Below are positions 1 through 7,729 of a DNA stretch of 64,000 bases, piece after piece (the first letter of the stretch is position 1; each line of letters begins with the position of its first letter). The notes under the pieces are model-generated. The model was not told the origin of the DNA. It did no database searches and was given only the letters and a program-made list of their open reading frames with translations. The position numbers were made by a program, and so were the translations under genes. Source of the stretch: Halobacteriovorax sp. HLS (lineage in GTDB: Bacteria; Bdellovibrionota; Bacteriovoracia; Bacteriovoracales; Bacteriovoracaceae); the NCBI RefSeq assembly GCF_004006665.1, contig NZ_QOCL01000009.1, positions 310,001 to 374,000 of the forward strand, written 5' to 3'.

Positions 1-69
1 GATGAGATTATAGGTTCACAGCTAAAGTTTAGTGATGAAGACTTGAATATTCTTGAGGACGCTAGTTAG
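1..69 (+). CDS. C-terminal end of an unidentified protein (partial)
   Basis: Frame 1 is open from the window edge to a TAG at 67-69 and encodes 22 residues ending in ...ILEDAS. The piece is acidic and too short to assign to a family. It is on the same strand as the Rsm22-like gene that starts 36 bases later, so the two may be co-transcribed. Confidence 0.5.
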   Translation, partial: DEIIGSQLKFSDEDLNILEDAS

Positions 70-105
70 AGTGACAATAAAACTCATATGTAGTAAAATC
101 TCTTC

Positions 106-1149
106 ATGAAATTTGAACTAGAACAAATTAAAAAAAACCTTCTGTGTGAAGATATGACTGAGCATAGATTAGTTCAAACTCTTGAGCTCATCTCTAAAGG
201 CTTTACTTCGAAAAGAGAAAATATTTCAAAATATGTTAATGATCGGGAGTATGTGAGTGCATATACATCTTTTTATCTACCAACAAATATTCCTAAATTA
301 AAATTTGTTTTCGATCAATTACCGAAAGATCTTCTTAGCTCAATTAAAGATTCTCATATCGTAGACTATGGCTGTGGCCCTGGAACCTTTTCCTTTGCGT
401 TCGATGAATACTTTGATGGAGATATTAGGGTAACTGGAGTTGATCAAAGTTCAATAATGATTGAGCAAGCGAAGAAACTTAATGAGAGATTGTATCTCAA
501 TACCGATCTTCACTTTGATTCAGAGATTCCTGCTCAATGGTCTGAGGGGACTTTGTTATTTGGTCATTCTATGAATGAAATGGGACATGAGAGAGCTTTA
601 AAGTTGATAACTCAGCACCGGCCGAAACATATTATCTTTATCGAACCTGGCACTAGCGAAGTCTTTAAGTCAATATTGGCCATTAGAGACGCTCTTAGCA
701 AATCAGGGTACACATGTTTTTACCCTTGTCAGAATATTCAGATGAGGTGTCCAGTAGGTGAGAGAGTTAGCGAGGGACTTAGTGATTGGTGTCATCAGGT
801 CATTCGAACAACTCATGGGCCTGATATAGAGAGGCTAGCTCAGCTCATTAAATTAGATCGCAAAACGATGCCTTTGATTGCTCATGTTTATAGCACAGAA
901 GTAACTAGATCATCTTCTTTGGCGAGAATGATTAGATTCTATCGAGAGACTAAGTTCTCTTTTGATTGGGAAGTCTGCCTAGAGAGGGAAGGAAAGCTCT
1001 CTGTCATTGATTTTGAGGTGACAAAGAGAGAACTAACTAAGGGACAGATTAAGTATCTACAAAAAATCAGTGTAGGTCTTGAATTTGAATTTGAAGTTAT
1101 TAAAGAGTTAGGCCCAGATCGTTGGCGAGTGAAAATAAATCTTGATTAG
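106..1149 (+). CDS. Rsm22-family SAM-dependent methyltransferase-like protein
   Basis: This 347-residue protein has a class I methyltransferase fold: a glycine-rich SAM loop VDYGCGPG at residues 86-93, followed by an acidic VTGVDQS strand end. It matches the Rsm22/METTL17 family, which acts on or near the small ribosomal subunit. Four cysteines at about 204, 208, 215 and 229, within a YPCQ...RCP...DWCH pattern, correspond to the region where Rsm22/METTL17 proteins bind an Fe-S cluster. The C-terminal part probably forms a small beta domain. The ATG follows a short gap after the partial upstream gene, and no strong ribosome binding site is seen. The family assignment is fairly secure; whether it methylates rRNA or acts as an assembly factor is not decided by sequence. 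Confidence 0.8.
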   Translation: MKFELEQIKKNLLCEDMTEHRLVQTLELISKGFTSKRENISKYVNDREYVSAYTSFYLPTNIPKLKFVFDQLPKDLLSSIKDSHIVDYGCGPGTFSFAFDEYFDGDIRVTGVDQSSIMIEQAKKLNERLYLNTDLHFDSEIPAQWSEGTLLFGHSMNEMGHERALKLITQHRPKHIIFIEPGTSEVFKSILAIRDALSKSGYTCFYPCQNIQMRCPVGERVSEGLSDWCHQVIRTTHGPDIERLAQLIKLDRKTMPLIAHVYSTEVTRSSSLARMIRFYRETKFSFDWEVCLEREGKLSVIDFEVTKRELTKGQIKYLQKISVGLEFEFEVIKELGPDRWRVKINLD

Positions 1150-1188
1150 ATATTAATATTTTTTATAAATATATGGTAATATATAAAA

Positions 1189-2034
1189 ATGTTACCAAGC
1201 TCAAATGATATACAATATTTTCTAGAAGTTTCTAAAACTTTAAACCTCAGTCGTTCTGCCGAAAAGTTGGGAATTACTCAGCCAACACTGAGTTTTGCTA
1301 TTAAGAGATTAGAGCAGTCCCTAGGTGTTGAGCTCTTAGTTAGGTCTAAGACGGGTGTCTCTCTAACTCGCTATGGAGAGAGCTTTAGGCGTGAGTCGAA
1401 GAAGTTCTTAGAGGATTGGTATCAATTAAAATCTAAACTTGTTCAAGAAAAAGAGGAAATTAGAGGATTATATACAATGGGTGTTCATCCCTCTGTTGCT
1501 CTATATACACTGGGAGAGTTCATTCCTAAACTCTATCATGATTACCCAAGTCTAGAAGTGAAACTAGTTCATAGCTCTAGTAGACTTATTACTGAACAAG
1601 TTATTTCCCATAAGTTAGATTTAGGGATCGTTGTCAATCCTGTTTCTCATCCTGACCTAGTGATAATTAAATTATTAACAGATGAGGTGACCCTATGGGA
1701 GAGTCCGTCCAATAAAAATAAAGATGTCCTATTATGTGACCCTGATCTCACACAAACATCCTCCCTTGTCATGAAGTTAAAAAAGCAAAAATTACATTTT
1801 AGCAGAATTCTTCATTCTCAAAACTTAGAGGTATTAACTGATTTAACTGTTAATGGTGCTGGAGTAGGAATACTTCCAGGTAAAGTCGTAATGAGCAGTG
1901 GAGCAAAGCTGTTAAAGGTTCCCGCTGCACCAGTATTTAAGGATACTATTTGTCTGATTTTTAGAGTTGATAGAGTTAAAACTAGGGCCAGTGAAGAAAT
2001 TATAAGTCGAATAAAGAAAATCAAGAATATATAA
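1189..2034 (+). CDS. LysR-family transcriptional regulator
   Basis: The 281-residue protein has an N-terminal winged helix-turn-helix at about residues 5-64 (FLEVSKTLNLSRSAEKLGITQ, then TLSFAIKRLEQSLG), the LysR signature. A periplasmic-binding-protein-like effector domain follows at about 90-275. It lies 39 bases after the Rsm22-like gene and has little ribosome binding site. The spacer is very AT-rich and could hold its own promoter. LysR proteins usually control a neighbouring divergent gene, but none is present here, so its target and effector are unknown. A strong hairpin follows its stop codon. Confidence 0.88.
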   Translation: MLPSSNDIQYFLEVSKTLNLSRSAEKLGITQPTLSFAIKRLEQSLGVELLVRSKTGVSLTRYGESFRRESKKFLEDWYQLKSKLVQEKEEIRGLYTMGVHPSVALYTLGEFIPKLYHDYPSLEVKLVHSSSRLITEQVISHKLDLGIVVNPVSHPDLVIIKLLTDEVTLWESPSNKNKDVLLCDPDLTQTSSLVMKLKKQKLHFSRILHSQNLEVLTDLTVNGAGVGILPGKVVMSSGAKLLKVPAAPVFKDTICLIFRVDRVKTRASEEIISRIKKIKNI

Positions 2035-2064
2035 AAAAAAGGCCTTCTTACGAAGGCCATTTTT
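2034..2064. terminator. Bidirectional Rho-independent terminator
   Basis: A 7-bp stem GGCCTTC / GAAGGCC (2041-2047 with 2052-2058) has a TTAC loop, with an A-run on the left and TTTTT on the right. It lies between the convergent LysR and L31 genes and can serve both strands. Confidence 0.85.
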
Positions 2065-2067
2065 AAA

Positions 2068-2331
2068 TTATTTTTTAAGTTTACCTGCGTAAGCTCCACC
2101 AAATTTCTTTCTGAATTTCTCAATACGTCCTTCAGAGTCAACGATTTTGTGGTTACCAGTATAGAATGGGTGAGACTCAGAAGAGATATCTAATTTAACC
2201 ATTGGGTATTCTTTACCTTCAAAAGTTTCAGTTAGATCAGCTGAGATCGTAGATTTAATAACAAATTTCTTATCACAAGAAACGTCCCAAAAAAGAACAT
2301 CTCTAAATTCTGGGTGAATACCTTTTTTCAT
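2068..2331 (-). CDS. rpmE: 50S ribosomal protein L31, type B
   Basis: This 87-residue protein has the L31 type B pattern: MKKGIHPEF near the start, a VKLDISSESHPFYTG segment, and a C-terminal FRKKFGG. It lacks the four zinc-ligand cysteines of type A L31 and has only one Cys near residue 19, so it is a zinc-independent form. The ATG is preceded by AAGGATAATT, a good ribosome binding site. A shared hairpin ends transcription. It probably forms its own transcription unit with a promoter in 2332-2440. Confidence 0.95.
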   Translation of the reverse strand: MKKGIHPEFRDVLFWDVSCDKKFVIKSTISADLTETFEGKEYPMVKLDISSESHPFYTGNHKIVDSEGRIEKFRKKFGGAYAGKLKK

Positions 2332-2440
2332 AATTATCCTTTTGCTTTCCTTGAATATACAAGGGCCATTATTTAAGATTTAAGGCTGTAATTTCGCTAA
2401 TTTTACCTATGCTGTCAAGAGAGAAGTATAAAAAAGAAAG

Positions 2441-2731
2441 TTAATGGGCGCTACAACTAGAGCACCCATCGCTACCTGGAGGGTGTTCTGCATCAAAGAT
2501 TGGCCAGTGTCCATACTTCTTGTTTATAAGAGAAATGGCCTCTTCAATTGTGTCATGACTTGATTGATACACTTCTTGGTGATCTTGGTCTGTTACTGTT
2601 ACAAAGTATTGAATTTCTTCAGTTTTTGGGTGAGCTCCAATTGAAATAAATGATTTCAATTCATCTGTTGAATAGTGAACAAAGGTCCAATTTTCAAAAT
2701 TAATTTGAGTCGCTGCGTTCATATTACCCAT
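2441..2731 (-). CDS. Small hypothetical protein with Cys/His tail
   Basis: The 96-residue protein has no recognised family. It is polar, has no signal peptide or membrane segment, and ends in a CSSCSAH tail that could bind a metal or form a disulfide. Two in-frame ATGs lie close together (2731 and 2722) and neither has a strong ribosome binding site, so the start is uncertain. It is transcribed away from the L33 gene and upstream of L31 on the same strand. Confidence 0.55.
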   Translation of the reverse strand: MGNMNAATQINFENWTFVHYSTDELKSFISIGAHPKTEEIQYFVTVTDQDHQEVYQSSHDTIEEAISLINKKYGHWPIFDAEHPPGSDGCSSCSAH

Positions 2732-2856
2732 ATTGCTAGTGTTTTTAACCTTTTTAACAATTTTCTGTTGTCATGCCAATGAAAATCTAGTAGTTTTGGC
2801 TTTCTCATAAGAGGAATTTTAATTAAAGAATATTAGATATATCACTGGAGAACGAC

Positions 2857-3033
2857 ATGGCTAAAGGTCCAAGAGTAGTAATTACACTTGAATGTACTGA
2901 AGCGAGAAAGATAGGAAAAACTCCTTCTCGTTACACAACTACTAAAAACAAGAAGACAACACCTGATCGTATTGAAATTAAGAAATACAACCCTTTCTTA
3001 AAGAAACATACGATTCACAAAGAAATTAAATAA
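2857..3033 (+). CDS. rpmG: 50S ribosomal protein L33
   Basis: This 58-residue protein begins [17 protein letters not shown] and ends in a [15 protein letters not shown] tail typical of L33. Only one cysteine remains where zinc-binding L33 has two CxxC pairs, so this is the zinc-independent form. The start is fixed by GGAG at 2848-2851, six bases before the ATG at 2857. A hairpin terminator follows about 30 bases after the stop. Confidence 0.95.
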   Translation: MAKGPRVVITLECTEARKIGKTPSRYTTTKNKKTTPDRIEIKKYNPFLKKHTIHKEIK

Positions 3034-3063
3034 TTCTAAAGAGAACCTTTAGATTTATATAAT

Positions 3064-3090
3064 AAGGCCAGCTTTTTGCGGGCCTTTTTT
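3064..3090 (+). terminator. Rho-independent terminator of rpmG
   Basis: The stem AAGGCC / GGCCTT encloses a T-rich loop and runs straight into TTTTTT. It sits just downstream of the L33 stop codon. Confidence 0.75.
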
Positions 3091-3198
3091 GTTTGTATTT
3101 CAATAAGTTATGACTCAAAAAAGTCATTATTTCGCTATAGTTCCCACTCTTTTTGTCGATAAGTCCTATGTAATTTTTATGAAATCAAGGCGACTAAA

Positions 3199-4650
3199 TT
3201 GGCTTTAAAAGTATTAATTGTAGACCCTAGTGATGAATGGCTCGAAAATGCGGCCAAGTTTCTAGTAGAACAATTCTATGAAATAACCAAAGTAAATAAC
3301 GGTAAAGACGCTCAGCTTGCTTTGTATAATGACAAGTTCTTTGCTGTCGTTATGAATTTCGATACAAAGAACCACTCTGGAATGCAGGTTTTAAAGTTTA
3401 TTAAGACGAATCATCCAAGTCAGCGAGTGGTAATGGTACTTGAGTCTCAGGAAATTATAGACTCAGGAAAAACATCTGAAGAAAAGTTAAAAAAATTAGG
3501 GGCCACCGAAATCGCGATAAAGCCTTTTGAAATAGAGCATCTTAAAGATCTGCTTGAAGGTCACCAGTCTTTAGGTGATGTTATGAGCAATATCACTAGA
3601 AGAGAAGGTCAGTCTGATGAGGTAGAGGTTGATACTCCTGATGATCAATTCACTAAAGTGAGAATTGATGATTTCTATAGTGCCAAGGCGGTTCTCTTTG
3701 ATGTCTATATTCAATTAAGATCAAATAGATATGTAAAGATTCTTCACAGCGGAGATACATTTTCTAAGGAGAGGATCGATAAGTATAAAAATGAAAAGAA
3801 TGTAGAGAATCTATACTTTCACAATTCAGACCGTAGAAAGTTTGTTCAATATCATAATCTTCTTGCAAAGAAACTGATTGATAATGAGAAGATGCCTGCT
3901 CAGGTTAAGGTTAAAATGCTTCGAAATGTTACAGATAAGTACGTTCAGGAAGCTTTTCACCAGGGAATGAAACCTCAAGTCATTGATCAAGGTAAACAAG
4001 TTTGCGAAAATATATTTAACTTAGTTGAAAAAGAAAAAGGACTCTATCAAATTCTAAAGTCCTATGAAGAGTTTGATCCAACAGCATTTACGCATGCATT
4101 CTTGGTTAGTTTATTTTCAACGGCAATTATTAAGCAATTTGATTGGCAGTCGAAAACTACTATTGAAGCTACTGCCATGGCCTGTTTATTTCATGATATT
4201 GGTAAAATGAAATTACCTAAAGAGCTTTTAAATAAGAGACCTGTAGAAATGAATGATGAAGAAATGGAGCTATATCAAACTCACCCAGAGTTAGGGGTAG
4301 AAATAATTGAAGGTAATAGATTAATTAATAACTCTGTTAAGCAAATCATTTTACAGCATCATGAAAACTTTGACGGTTCAGGTTTTCCATATGGAAAGAG
4401 AGGCTCTAAGATATTAACGCTCGCTAATATCGTTTCTCTTGCCGATGATTTTGTTCACATCATGATTGATGAAGAATTAGATCCACCTAAGGCCCTTAGA
4501 AAAATGTTAATTGATCAAGATCAGATTTCGAAGTATAACTCAATGATTGTAGAAAACTTTATTAAGGTCTTTGTAGATCCTGAAAAAATAGTTAAAGAAA
4601 CTGGTGCACTTCCTTCAAACTCAAAAATTGTTAGTAAAAAAGTTTCTTAA
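3199..4650 (+). CDS. Degenerate receiver domain plus HD-GYP domain protein
   Basis: The 483-residue protein has an N-terminal response-regulator receiver fold (about 1-120), a middle region (about 150-260) and a C-terminal HD-GYP domain. HD-GYP motifs are clear: HD at 332-333 in FHDIGK, HHE at 387-389 and DGSGFP at 392-397. Cyclic-di-GMP phosphodiesterase activity is therefore plausible, although the signature is GFP rather than GYP. In the receiver, D9 and the conserved lysine K108 are present, but the expected phospho-acceptor position is N53, with an aspartate two residues later. Start is TTG with AAGG eight bases upstream. Its 3' end overlaps the convergent DUF4340 gene by 20 bases. Confidence 0.85.
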   Translation: MALKVLIVDPSDEWLENAAKFLVEQFYEITKVNNGKDAQLALYNDKFFAVVMNFDTKNHSGMQVLKFIKTNHPSQRVVMVLESQEIIDSGKTSEEKLKKLGATEIAIKPFEIEHLKDLLEGHQSLGDVMSNITRREGQSDEVEVDTPDDQFTKVRIDDFYSAKAVLFDVYIQLRSNRYVKILHSGDTFSKERIDKYKNEKNVENLYFHNSDRRKFVQYHNLLAKKLIDNEKMPAQVKVKMLRNVTDKYVQEAFHQGMKPQVIDQGKQVCENIFNLVEKEKGLYQILKSYEEFDPTAFTHAFLVSLFSTAIIKQFDWQSKTTIEATAMACLFHDIGKMKLPKELLNKRPVEMNDEEMELYQTHPELGVEIIEGNRLINNSVKQIILQHHENFDGSGFPYGKRGSKILTLANIVSLADDFVHIMIDEELDPPKALRKMLIDQDQISKYNSMIVENFIKVFVDPEKIVKETGALPSNSKIVSKKVS

Positions 4651-5659
4651 TCGAAAGCTTCTTAAAAGACTTCTCTGTTTTATAAAAAATATTCATATGA
4701 TTTTTTTCAATGACATATGGATGAGGTCTATTAGACGCCTTGATTAGGAAGGTTTGTCTCTTTTCCATCTTGGTATCAGGTATTGTATTAAGCAAGTAAC
4801 TAATTTCGTAGAATACCTTGCCCTTATCGGTTTCAATTTCTAAAGAGTATTGTGGATTGCCTAGATACCTTTCAATAAATGAGTCTAGCTTTTCTGTTCT
4901 CTTATCTAGAATCAAACTTGATTTAAGTTCTAGAACTTCTTCCAAATAAGGAATTACAGAAGCTGGATCAACTTGTTTTTTACTATCGATAAGCCAAGTT
5001 TCTTTGTCTTTCGATAAGTGAAGGCGAGTCGTTGTCGAAGGGATCTTCCCTTTATAAATTTTAAACTGCTTGATGGAGCCAATTTTCTGCGTAAAAATCT
5101 TAGAGTCAATAAAGCTTGCAAGGTTTAGCGATTCTAAACTTCCTTTAAGTGAATCAACACGATAGATTGCTTCTTGATTAGATAATGTTACATATGTCGA
5201 CTTATCTATAGGGTTAACCAGCCCTACACTTAGCTCTGACTCTTTTCCACCGAAGTACTTCAGTTTTACTTTCATCTGCGGGGTATCTAGCGAGTAGTTA
5301 GAAATATTAATTGCATCCTTAGGAAGGATTTTTCTAATTCTAATCTCTTTTAAATTATCTAAAATAGTTTGAATTGTATCTTGGCTACTAGGCAAGTTAC
5401 GTGGAGAGGTTAGTGACCATGTTTGTGCATTTGACTTAGAGAGGGTGAATTCTCCAAGACGATTTTTTAATTCAATCGTTTGAATTTGGTCAACTTGTTC
5501 TGGCTTGATTAAAAGCTGGTAGCGACTTAGTTCTGTATTTTTAATTTCTGGAGCTTGAAAAAACTCACTGGCCAAGGCACCAATAATTATGGCCACGATG
5601 AAAATAGCAATTAGAGTATTTGCCGCTCTTGTGCGATCAGTCGATATTTTGACTAACAC
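4631..5659 (-). CDS. DUF4340 domain protein, membrane-anchored
   Basis: The 342-residue protein has one N-terminal transmembrane segment (about 14-33) followed by a long extracytoplasmic region. The pattern of short alternating beta strands and the QTWSLTSPRNLPSSQ-type segment match DUF4340. That family is often encoded beside Gld-type ABC transporter genes, but no such gene is visible here. Start is GTG at 5659 with AAGGAG six bases upstream. The end overlaps the convergent HD-GYP gene. Function unknown. Confidence 0.7.
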   Translation of the reverse strand: MLVKISTDRTRAANTLIAIFIVAIIIGALASEFFQAPEIKNTELSRYQLLIKPEQVDQIQTIELKNRLGEFTLSKSNAQTWSLTSPRNLPSSQDTIQTILDNLKEIRIRKILPKDAINISNYSLDTPQMKVKLKYFGGKESELSVGLVNPIDKSTYVTLSNQEAIYRVDSLKGSLESLNLASFIDSKIFTQKIGSIKQFKIYKGKIPSTTTRLHLSKDKETWLIDSKKQVDPASVIPYLEEVLELKSSLILDKRTEKLDSFIERYLGNPQYSLEIETDKGKVFYEISYLLNTIPDTKMEKRQTFLIKASNRPHPYVIEKNHMNIFYKTEKSFKKLSIKKLFY

Positions 5660-5765
5660 GCTTTCTCCTTAACATTAGATTTTCAATATTCTAACTTGAT
5701 TAATCAGGTAAGTATAGCGATGATTAGGGCGAGTTTTGATTCAATTAACACGGAGAGTTGTTTTT

Positions 5766-6359
5766 ATGCTTGAATTATTTCATGCTGGTGGATTTATCAT
5801 GTATCCACTTCTTATATGTTCAATACTAGTTTGGTTTGTAACTTTTGAAAAAATAATGTTTCTAAAACAAATGTCTAAAGAATTAGAACTACTTTCAAAA
5901 AATGGGCAACGTCTTTTAGAAGAAAAGAAAATTAATGAAGCGAAAGGACTTTCCCATAGTGTGAGTCCTTTACTTGCTACCCCGTTTTTGACTCTCTTTG
6001 AAGGTGAGTCTATGGATAGAGATCTTTGGTATGCGAGGATGGGAAGAAGGCTTGTTGAGACACAACAAGGCCTAAAGAAGTCCTTATGGATAATTGGTAC
6101 AATTGGATCTTCAGCTCCATTTATTGGTCTTTTTGGAACAGTCGTGGGAATTATTAAATCTTTTCAATCTATTGCAAGTTCTGGCAAGAGTGGTTTTGCC
6201 GTAGTTGCTGGTGGACTATCAGAAGCACTGGTTGCTACTGCTGCGGGAATTATAGTCGCAGTTATGGCCGTGATTCTTTATAACTATTTTCAAAATAGAC
6301 TTTCGAAAGTTAATACTGATATTAAAAATAGAATGCAAGACTTGATGGATCTGATCTAG
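5766..6359 (+). CDS. ExbB/TolQ/MotA-family proton channel protein
   Basis: This 197-residue protein has three predicted membrane segments: an N-terminal helix, then two in the conserved C-terminal block IGSSAPFIGLFGTVVGII and EALVATAAGIIVAVMAVI. These are the hallmarks of the ExbB/TolQ/AglR channel family, which couples proton flow to envelope work. The ATG at 5766 is chosen over an upstream in-frame TTG because GGAGAG lies eight bases before it. ExbD follows nine bases later, so the two form an operon. The partner (TonB, gliding or another system) cannot be told from this locus. Confidence 0.9.
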   Translation: MLELFHAGGFIMYPLLICSILVWFVTFEKIMFLKQMSKELELLSKNGQRLLEEKKINEAKGLSHSVSPLLATPFLTLFEGESMDRDLWYARMGRRLVETQQGLKKSLWIIGTIGSSAPFIGLFGTVVGIIKSFQSIASSGKSGFAVVAGGLSEALVATAAGIIVAVMAVILYNYFQNRLSKVNTDIKNRMQDLMDLI

Positions 6360-6367
6360 GAATTAAT

Positions 6368-6787
6368 ATGTCGCTAAATTTAAATCAAAATGATGATGAT
6401 GAGAGTATCATTGCAGAAATTAATATGACTCCATTGATAGACATTATGTTGGTTCTACTTATCATTTTTATGGTGACCTCTTCTGTGTCTTTAGAGTCTG
6501 GGCTTGATATCGATATTCCTAGTACCGTCTCTAAAACTAAGAAGCAAGAGGGGAGGTCGGTTCTTGTCTCTCTAGATAAGGATGGAAAAATATCTGTGCA
6601 AGGAAAAATTGTAACTAAAGAGGCCCTACAGAACTCTATTACCGAAGCTCTTAAATCAGAGCAAACAGGATTGGTTGTCTTTGAAGGAGATAAGAATTCT
6701 CAGCTAGGAATGGCCGTAGAAGTCATGGATATAGCTAAAGCTGCAGGTGCAGAAAAATTTGCAATTGCAGCTGAAGCAACGAACTAG
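6368..6787 (+). CDS. ExbD/TolR-family protein
   Basis: The 139-residue protein has a short acidic cytoplasmic start, then NMTPLIDIMLVLLIIFMV. The membrane aspartate in PLID is the conserved proton-pathway residue of ExbD/TolR. A periplasmic domain of about 95 residues follows. AGGAATTAAT precedes the ATG. It pairs with the ExbB-like gene directly upstream. Its stop overlaps the convergent PilZ-like gene by four bases. Confidence 0.9.
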   Translation: MSLNLNQNDDDESIIAEINMTPLIDIMLVLLIIFMVTSSVSLESGLDIDIPSTVSKTKKQEGRSVLVSLDKDGKISVQGKIVTKEALQNSITEALKSEQTGLVVFEGDKNSQLGMAVEVMDIAKAAGAEKFAIAAEATN

Positions 6788-7563
6788 AGATCTAGATCAT
6801 CTAATTCATCAAAATCCTCGTCTTCGGCAGCTGCTGGAGCCTCAGTCCTAACCGGAGCCTCTGGAATATCTGGCTCAATTGAATTAATGAATTGTCTAAG
6901 TAGTGTTCTTTCTCCTTCTTTTAGAAAAGAGAAATCTGCGCCTATTCTATATGGAAGTCTGTTTTGTGAGATGATTCTACTTTTCATATTGTACTCTCTA
7001 CAGAAAACAATATTTGCATTTAGGACGAATCGCTTAGGAATTATAAACTCTATAACAATTGATTGTCCGTTTAAGAAAGCTTTATTACTAAAGAAGAAAA
7101 TCTTATCCATTCCAATTTCAGCGAGAATAGTTCTTCCACTTGAAATTTCATCTTCTTCTAATTTTGGAGAACGTTGAATAACTTTGATTCCAGCTTCTTG
7201 GGGCTGTTGAGCATCTTCTACGGCAGCTTGATCACCAAGCATAGCAGCGGCTGCTGCATCTTCTTCGGACTGCTCACTATCTTCTTCTGGAGCATCTGCG
7301 GCCATGGCCGCGGCCATTTCATCTTCGCCCATTTCAAGATCACCTTTTGCAACAAGCTCAATAACTTCCGCATCCTGTGCTCCTTGATCACCCTTTGAAC
7401 GATACTCTTTTATAAGATCATCTATTGAAAGATTTTCATCTTTACTTTCTTTCATTCTGTCTCGAATGACGGATTTTATTTCATCTTTTAAAGACCAAAT
7501 CTTCAAAGATATTTTTTTTATATAAACAGGATCAGTAGAATTGTTGTAAATCATAACTAACAT
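6784..7563 (-). CDS. PilZ-like domain protein with acidic Ala-rich linker
   Basis: The 259-residue protein has an N-terminal helical region, a low-complexity Ala/Glu/Asp-rich linker (about 80-125), and a C-terminal beta-rich domain (about 140-230). That domain holds the PilZ-like pattern GQSIVIEFIIPKRFVLNANIV ... RIGADFSFLKEGERTLLRQFI. A further Ala/Asp-rich tail ends the protein. The classic RxxxR c-di-GMP-binding motif is not obvious, so ligand binding is uncertain. An HD-GYP protein lies nearby, but no direct link is shown. Convergent with exbD. Confidence 0.55.
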   Translation of the reverse strand: MLVMIYNNSTDPVYIKKISLKIWSLKDEIKSVIRDRMKESKDENLSIDDLIKEYRSKGDQGAQDAEVIELVAKGDLEMGEDEMAAAMAADAPEEDSEQSEEDAAAAAMLGDQAAVEDAQQPQEAGIKVIQRSPKLEEDEISSGRTILAEIGMDKIFFFSNKAFLNGQSIVIEFIIPKRFVLNANIVFCREYNMKSRIISQNRLPYRIGADFSFLKEGERTLLRQFINSIEPDIPEAPVRTEAPAAAEDEDFDELDDLDL

Positions 7564-7729
7564 TTTCTCACATTTAGCGATGAAATGGGAGGTTAGGGTA
7601 TAATGGAATAAATTACCTATAGAGTTAATTTATTCAAAGACTTATTACTTTAATACTAATTAAAAAATAGGTTAATAGTTAAGTTTTTTTGTCGGTTTAG
7701 GATAGACCACGATACTCCAAGGAGGGAGA

